Assembly: GCF_014524565.1 (NCBI RefSeq)
Contig: NZ_CP060139.1
Span: 3,665,501-3,729,500, forward strand
Direction: 5' to 3'
DNA from: Croceimicrobium hydrocarbonivorans
GTDB taxonomy: Bacteria > Bacteroidota > Bacteroidia > Flavobacteriales > Schleiferiaceae
Length of the DNA: 64,000 bases
A model generated the notes under the pieces. The model worked only from the letters and a program-made list of their open reading frames with translations. It was not told the DNA's origin and did no database searches. This document shows positions 60,145 through 64,000 of this stretch, piece by piece (the stretch's first letter is position 1; the number at the start of each line of letters is the position of its first letter). The translations under genes and the position numbers were made by a program.

Positions 60145-61591
60145 TCGCTATACGATTGAGCATGAGCCTATCGCTTCCCTGGATTTAATGGAAAGAGCCG
60201 CGCAGGCCTTGCTAGTCTGGTTTCTCCAAAATATAGATCCAGCACGACCCATTGTTTTGCTTTGCGGTAAAGGAAATAATGGCGGTGATGGATTGGCGCT
60301 GGCCCGTTTATTAAGGGCCAATGGCTATTGGGATCTAAGGGTATTTCTAGTAGATCATAAGGGTTCCCCTGATTTTGAGGCGAATTTAGATCGACTGGGA
60401 AAGGATATACTTCAAGAGCTACTCCAAGATCAATTAAAACAAGAGCATTTCCCAGCCGATATTGTTTGGGTAGATGCTCTTTTTGGATCCGGACTTAGTC
60501 GAGTTTTAGAAGGTCGCTATGCCGAGTGGATCTACCAAATAAATGAACGTAGTGGCACTAAAGTGTCTATCGACTTGCCCAGTGGCTTAATGGGGGATGC
60601 GATTGCCCAAACAGATTTATTGCGGGTTTTTAAGGCGGATTACACGCTTACTTTCCAATATCCCAAATTGGCATTGGTGCATCCCTATACTGCGGCTTTG
60701 GCCGGACAGCTCGAAGTCTTGGATATCGGCTTGCATCCCGATTACCTTCAATCCGCTGAAAGTTCCTATTCCTGGATGAGCCTTGCTGATATTCAGTCTA
60801 TTATCAAGCCCCGAAAAAAGCATTCGTATAAAGGCGATTACGGTCATGCCTATTTATTGGCGGGTAGTCCCAATACAATGGGCGCTGCTTTAATTGCGGC
60901 GGAAGCTTGCGCGCGCAGCGGGGCAGGCTTATTAAGTTTAAATACCGCCAAAGAAACTTTTAGGGCTTGCAACAGCCGTTTGCCGGAATTGATGCTTCAA
61001 GAACGTAGTTCTCACGCTCCAAATTTAGAGGCCTACAAAGCCATTCTTTGCGGCCCAGGTTTAGGTCAGGATGAAGGGGTGAATAGCCTCTTGGCTGAAC
61101 TTTTGCAAAACTGGCAGGGCCCCATGGTTTTGGATGCGGATGCCTTAAACCTGATTGCTAAAAATCCATCCTATTTGGAATGGGCTAATGAAAATTGGAT
61201 TCTGACACCGCATCCTGGCGAGTTTAAACGCTTATTAGGCTTGAATCAGCTTGGTCCAGATCAATTGGATCTAGGGATTGAATACTGTCGCAAACATCAA
61301 CTTAATCTGCTATTAAAGGGAAGTATCTCGGTTTTTATAGAATCTGATGGTCATTGTACATTTTATGATTTTGGCACATCAGCTTTAGCTAAAGGAGGAA
61401 GCGGAGATCTATTGGCCGGCCTGATTTGCGGCTTATTGGCACAGGGCTATACTATCAAAGACTCAGTAAGTTTAGGCCTGGCCTTGCAAGGCAGAGCAGC
61501 GCAATTAGCCGAAAGGGAATTGGGCTCAGCTCATGCGGTACTGAGCTCAGATATCTTAAAACAAATAGGAAAGGCTTACGCTAGTTTTTAG
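60107..61591 (+). CDS. nnr: Bifunctional NAD(P)H-hydrate epimerase / ADP-dependent dehydratase
   Basis: The 494-residue repair enzyme is for hydrated NAD(P)H. The N-terminal YjeF_N epimerase (1-215) has VLLCGKGNNGGDGLALARLL and VWVDALFGSGLSR, then KVSIDLPSGL. The C-terminal ribokinase-like dehydratase (225-494) has KHSYKGDYGHAYLLAGSPNT MGAA, ILCGPGLGQDEG, MVLDADALNLIA, WILTPHPGEFKRLLG and LAKGGSGDLLAGLICGLLAQ G with the catalytic Asp in GSGD. The start overlaps coaE by 38 nt. The end overlaps the convergent gene by 11 nt. Confidence 0.93.
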   Translation: MKILSISQTQAADRYTIEHEPIASLDLMERAAQALLVWFLQNIDPARPIVLLCGKGNNGGDGLALARLLRANGYWDLRVFLVDHKGSPDFEANLDRLGKDILQELLQDQLKQEHFPADIVWVDALFGSGLSRVLEGRYAEWIYQINERSGTKVSIDLPSGLMGDAIAQTDLLRVFKADYTLTFQYPKLALVHPYTAALAGQLEVLDIGLHPDYLQSAESSYSWMSLADIQSIIKPRKKHSYKGDYGHAYLLAGSPNTMGAALIAAEACARSGAGLLSLNTAKETFRACNSRLPELMLQERSSHAPNLEAYKAILCGPGLGQDEGVNSLLAELLQNWQGPMVLDADALNLIAKNPSYLEWANENWILTPHPGEFKRLLGLNQLGPDQLDLGIEYCRKHQLNLLLKGSISVFIESDGHCTFYDFGTSALAKGGSGDLLAGLICGLLAQGYTIKDSVSLGLALQGRAAQLAERELGSAHAVLSSDILKQIGKAYASF

Positions 61592-63020
61592 GGGCATCCG
61601 GAAAAGGGTAGCGCTCATTGGCCTCTAGCAGGATATACTTTCGACCGCCCATTTCCCAAGATTGAATTTTGCTTAACCATTCTATCTCTCCGATTTTCTC
61701 TTCATTGAGTCCGGTGTAGAAAGGCACATTGTGACTATCCCAAATAAAAAGACTGGAACGATGCATCTGCTGCCAAATTTCCTTTTGTACTCTTTGCCAA
61801 TTCGACTGTTCCTTAATATTAAGAGGATTATGGCCGCTCAGCATGGCTAGGTAAGGCAAATCATTTACCAAATGGCGTGATTCTAAATCGGGATAGCGCT
61901 CCTTTAAAAATGGATATACTTCATTAAGAATATAGGTTTGATAGGGCCCTAAATCCCAGGCAGTCTTACGATAAGGCTTGGCCCGACTATCTGTGACCAT
62001 AGTAAGGACACCAAGGATCGCAATGAGTCCTAAAATAGCATAGCCTTGCCTTGCTTTTATTTTAGACCAAAATAGTTGGAAGGGTAGAAGGGCCATTAAC
62101 CAAAAGAGAGGGAAGACCATGATAAGTACTCGCTCTAAACCGGCGGAAGCATATAAACCTAAGGCCCAAACCATGGTGTGCGCGGCAAAGAATCCCCAAG
62201 CACTGCCAAAAAGCAAGAGAAAGTCTTGGCGCCACCAGTCTTTCTTTTTAAAAAGCCAGTAAATGCTGATGATGGAACCGGCTAGTATAAGCAGGAAATA
62301 GAGGGCGCCCATCATTATTCCCATGCGTTCAAAATAATGCGTCCAATCGCCTTTGCCATACACACTGGCCCCGGCTACATAGGCTTTTTGGTAGAACCAC
62401 AGCCAATCGCCTTGATGGTAGAAGGAGCCTAAGAAACCATAAATTAAGGATCCAACTAAGATTAATGGCAGATAGCGATACTGCTTATTAAGCAAGCCAT
62501 ACACTAAAAAGACCGGAATCAGAACCTGTGCTTCGCCTCTGCAGAAAGGGAGAAAGGAAACTAGGCTATAGGCAGCAATTAAGTACGTCTTATTCGTCTT
62601 AGCCAATTCCAAAAAATAGAGACAGAGTATGAGACACAAGGCGGCAAAGGGTTCGGTTAAGCCGCTATTGAGGTAGGAGCTGAATGCCGGACTTAAGAAA
62701 GCTAAGATGGGAATAAGCCATAAGGCCTGCCAGCCTTTGCGAGCGGCATAAAGACTTGCGAAAAGTGAGGTGGCTACCCCGCAGAGTATATTAAAGATTT
62801 TTATGCCGGTAAAGCCAAAATAGGAGAAGGGGCTAGCGAATAGGGTGAAAAAAGGTTTGGCCCAAGAGTTAAATAAGGCAGCGGGATCTGTCCACACATG
62901 CTGCGCCCAAAAGAAATGCATAAGGGTATCGCCCTCACCACCAACCGCCGGACTCTGGATAGCCAGAATGGCTAATATTCCAAAGATGAGGCCGTGTATC
63001 CAATAATATATTTTGGGCAT
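61581..63020 (-). CDS. Multi-pass membrane protein, GT-C glycosyltransferase-like
   Basis: The 479-residue protein has about ten hydrophobic segments in residues 1-350 and a C-terminal soluble domain. The first loop after TM1 has GGEGDTLMHFFWAQHVW, an acidic motif in the position used by GT-C mannosyltransferases and dolichol-sugar-type enzymes. FCRGEAQVLIPVFLV lies later. The soluble tail has RHLVNDLPYLAMLSGHNPLN. It may transfer a lipid-linked sugar, but substrate and family are unproven. It starts one base before the end of the Sua5 gene, as the second gene of that operon. Confidence 0.65.
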   Translation of the reverse strand: MPKIYYWIHGLIFGILAILAIQSPAVGGEGDTLMHFFWAQHVWTDPAALFNSWAKPFFTLFASPFSYFGFTGIKIFNILCGVATSLFASLYAARKGWQALWLIPILAFLSPAFSSYLNSGLTEPFAALCLILCLYFLELAKTNKTYLIAAYSLVSFLPFCRGEAQVLIPVFLVYGLLNKQYRYLPLILVGSLIYGFLGSFYHQGDWLWFYQKAYVAGASVYGKGDWTHYFERMGIMMGALYFLLILAGSIISIYWLFKKKDWWRQDFLLLFGSAWGFFAAHTMVWALGLYASAGLERVLIMVFPLFWLMALLPFQLFWSKIKARQGYAILGLIAILGVLTMVTDSRAKPYRKTAWDLGPYQTYILNEVYPFLKERYPDLESRHLVNDLPYLAMLSGHNPLNIKEQSNWQRVQKEIWQQMHRSSLFIWDSHNVPFYTGLNEEKIGEIEWLSKIQSWEMGGRKYILLEANERYPFPDAPKN

Positions 63021-63644
63021 TTACAGCAAGTCGAGGGAACCTTTGCCTTCGCGAATTATTTCCGGATATCCTTCTGTGAGGTCAACTACAGTAGAGGCGA
63101 AGAGATCGCCCATGCCGCCATCTACCACCAAATCTACCTGCTTATCGAATTTCTCCGCGATTAATTCAGGATCAGTAGTATAGTCGATTATTTCATCTTC
63201 ATCGTGAACGGAAGACGCGATAATCGGGCGACCTAATTCCTTTACTATTTCCCTGGGAATGCTATTATCAGGAATCCGAATTCCTACCGTTTTCTTTTTC
63301 TTTTGGAAAATCTTCGGGATGGAACTTCCGGCCTTAAGAATAAAGGTATAGGGGCCGGGCAAGCAGCGATTAAGGATTTTATAGGTAGGAGTGTCTACCG
63401 ATTTGGTATAGGAACTTAAAATGCTGAGATCGGGGAAAACCAGGGCGAACTCTGCTTTTTCAGGCTTTAAGCCTTTTAAACGCGCTACCCTTTCTATGGC
63501 CTTCGGCTTACTGATATCGCAACCGAAAGAGTAAACAGTATCGGTAGGATAAACAATAACACCCCCGCGATCTAATACCTCGACTACACGGGCTATTTCG
63601 CGGGGGTTAGGGTTTTCTGGATAGATCCGAACGATCTCAGCCAT
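63021..63644 (-). CDS. L-threonylcarbamoyladenylate synthase (Sua5/YciO/YrdC)
   Basis: The 207-residue protein has the YrdC fold: GGVIVYPTDTVYSFGCDISK (residues 28-47), AIERVARLKGLKPEKAEFAL, LPGPYTFILKAG, VGIRIPDNSIPREIVKELGR PIIASSVHDEDE, and STVVDLTEGYPEIIREGKGS. It supplies threonylcarbamoyl-AMP for tRNA t6A37 modification, or is the related YciO. The stop abuts the start of the downstream membrane-protein gene. Confidence 0.9.
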   Translation of the reverse strand: MAEIVRIYPENPNPREIARVVEVLDRGGVIVYPTDTVYSFGCDISKPKAIERVARLKGLKPEKAEFALVFPDLSILSSYTKSVDTPTYKILNRCLPGPYTFILKAGSSIPKIFQKKKKTVGIRIPDNSIPREIVKELGRPIIASSVHDEDEIIDYTTDPELIAEKFDKQVDLVVDGGMGDLFASTVVDLTEGYPEIIREGKGSLDLL

Positions 63645-63649
63645 TTTTC

Positions 63650-64000
63650 TTATCCGTTTCCTTTACGGTAATCAGCTAAGAATTTCTCTAAGCCAATATC
63701 GGTTAAAGGGTGATTTAATAATCCAGTGATGCTAGACAATGGTCCGGTGATCACATCAGCGCCAATTTTCGCGCATTCTAATACGTGCATGGTATGACGT
63801 ACAGAGGCGGCTAAGATTTCAGTTTCGAAATCGTAGTTATCATAAATCAAGCGAATTTCTTCGATCAATTGTAATCCATCGGTAGAGATATCATCTAAAC
63901 GACCGATAAATGGAGATACATAAGTAGCACCTGCTTTGGCCGCTAATAAAGCTTGACCAGCGCTGAATACTAAAGTGCAATTGGTTTTAATTCCTTGATC
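63650..64000 (-). CDS. Fructose-6-phosphate aldolase / transaldolase-like protein, partial
   Basis: The frame is open to the window's right edge, so the N-terminus is missing. The 116 visible codons read [85 protein letters not shown]. These are the second half of the small transaldolase/FSA family, including the GRLDD loop and the LxHPLTDxGLxxFxxD tail. The Schiff-base Lys should lie just outside the window. It is 5 bp upstream of the Sua5 gene, same operon. Confidence 0.9.
   Translation of the reverse strand, partial: DQGIKTNCTLVFSAGQALLAAKAGATYVSPFIGRLDDISTDGLQLIEEIRLIYDNYDFETEILAASVRHTMHVLECAKIGADVITGPLSSITGLLNHPLTDIGLEKFLADYRKGNG

Overview
The window is Bacteroidota DNA, most likely from a Flavobacteriales-type marine or environmental bacterium. 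Evidence: type IX secretion C-terminal sorting domains (14828, 40208), a Bacteroidota-type HU protein, a 313-residue NusB, LepB with a long internal insertion, DUF5683, DUF3276 and WbqC proteins, leucine dehydrogenase, a -7 promoter box of the TAnnTTTG type, and few Shine-Dalgarno sites. No rRNA or tRNA gene was recognised. Genus is not resolvable from what I can see.

Layout. 1-13 kb: secreted and outer-membrane proteins of unknown role, two paralogous TolB-N/TPR/AraC regulators, an IS3-family element (7375-8762) and a DUF4139 protein. 13-23.5 kb: an HU gene, then a cluster with an L,D-transpeptidase-like protein, a type IX-secreted protein, a secreted lipase-like hydrolase and four tandem, mosaic copies of a beta-propeller lipoprotein. 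23.6-38.6 kb: a defence island. It holds a divergent XRE regulator/SymE-like toxin pair, a type II-C CRISPR-Cas locus (49 full repeats plus a terminal half repeat, cas2, cas1, cas9, tracrRNA), a probable modification-dependent HNH nuclease, a possible nuclease-fold protein, and a HipA-like kinase with a partner gene. 39-46 kb: an outer-membrane barrel protein, a type IX-secreted protein, and a hybrid two-component sensor/AraC protein. 44-64 kb: mostly housekeeping genes: carboxyltransferase, WbqC, lepB, dapB, parB, parA, an FMN reductase, DUF3276, an MsbA-like ABC transporter, leucine dehydrogenase, nusB, DUF1573, yajC, ybbR-like, coaE, nnr, Sua5/YrdC and a transaldolase-like aldolase cut by the window edge.

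How the CRISPR locus works. Cas9 has all RuvC and HNH catalytic residues, so interference should be functional. The tracrRNA anti-repeat lies on the + strand upstream of cas9. Its complementarity fixes crRNA transcription as left to right, opposite to the cas operon. The degenerate repeats lie at the left end, so the spacer-adding end is probably the cas2 side. An IS407-group element has landed inside one spacer; removing it and one 4-bp target duplication restores a 30-bp spacer exactly.

A second theme is a modular dispersed repeat that fills nearly every intergenic gap from 3 to 39 kb, always in the same orientation, and is almost absent from 41-64 kb. It carries a 20-nt hairpin whose non-Watson-Crick pairs are G-U only on the + strand. 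The most interesting candidates are the XRE/SymE pair at the old end of the CRISPR array, the interrupted array, the mosaic lipoprotein array and the oriented composite repeat.
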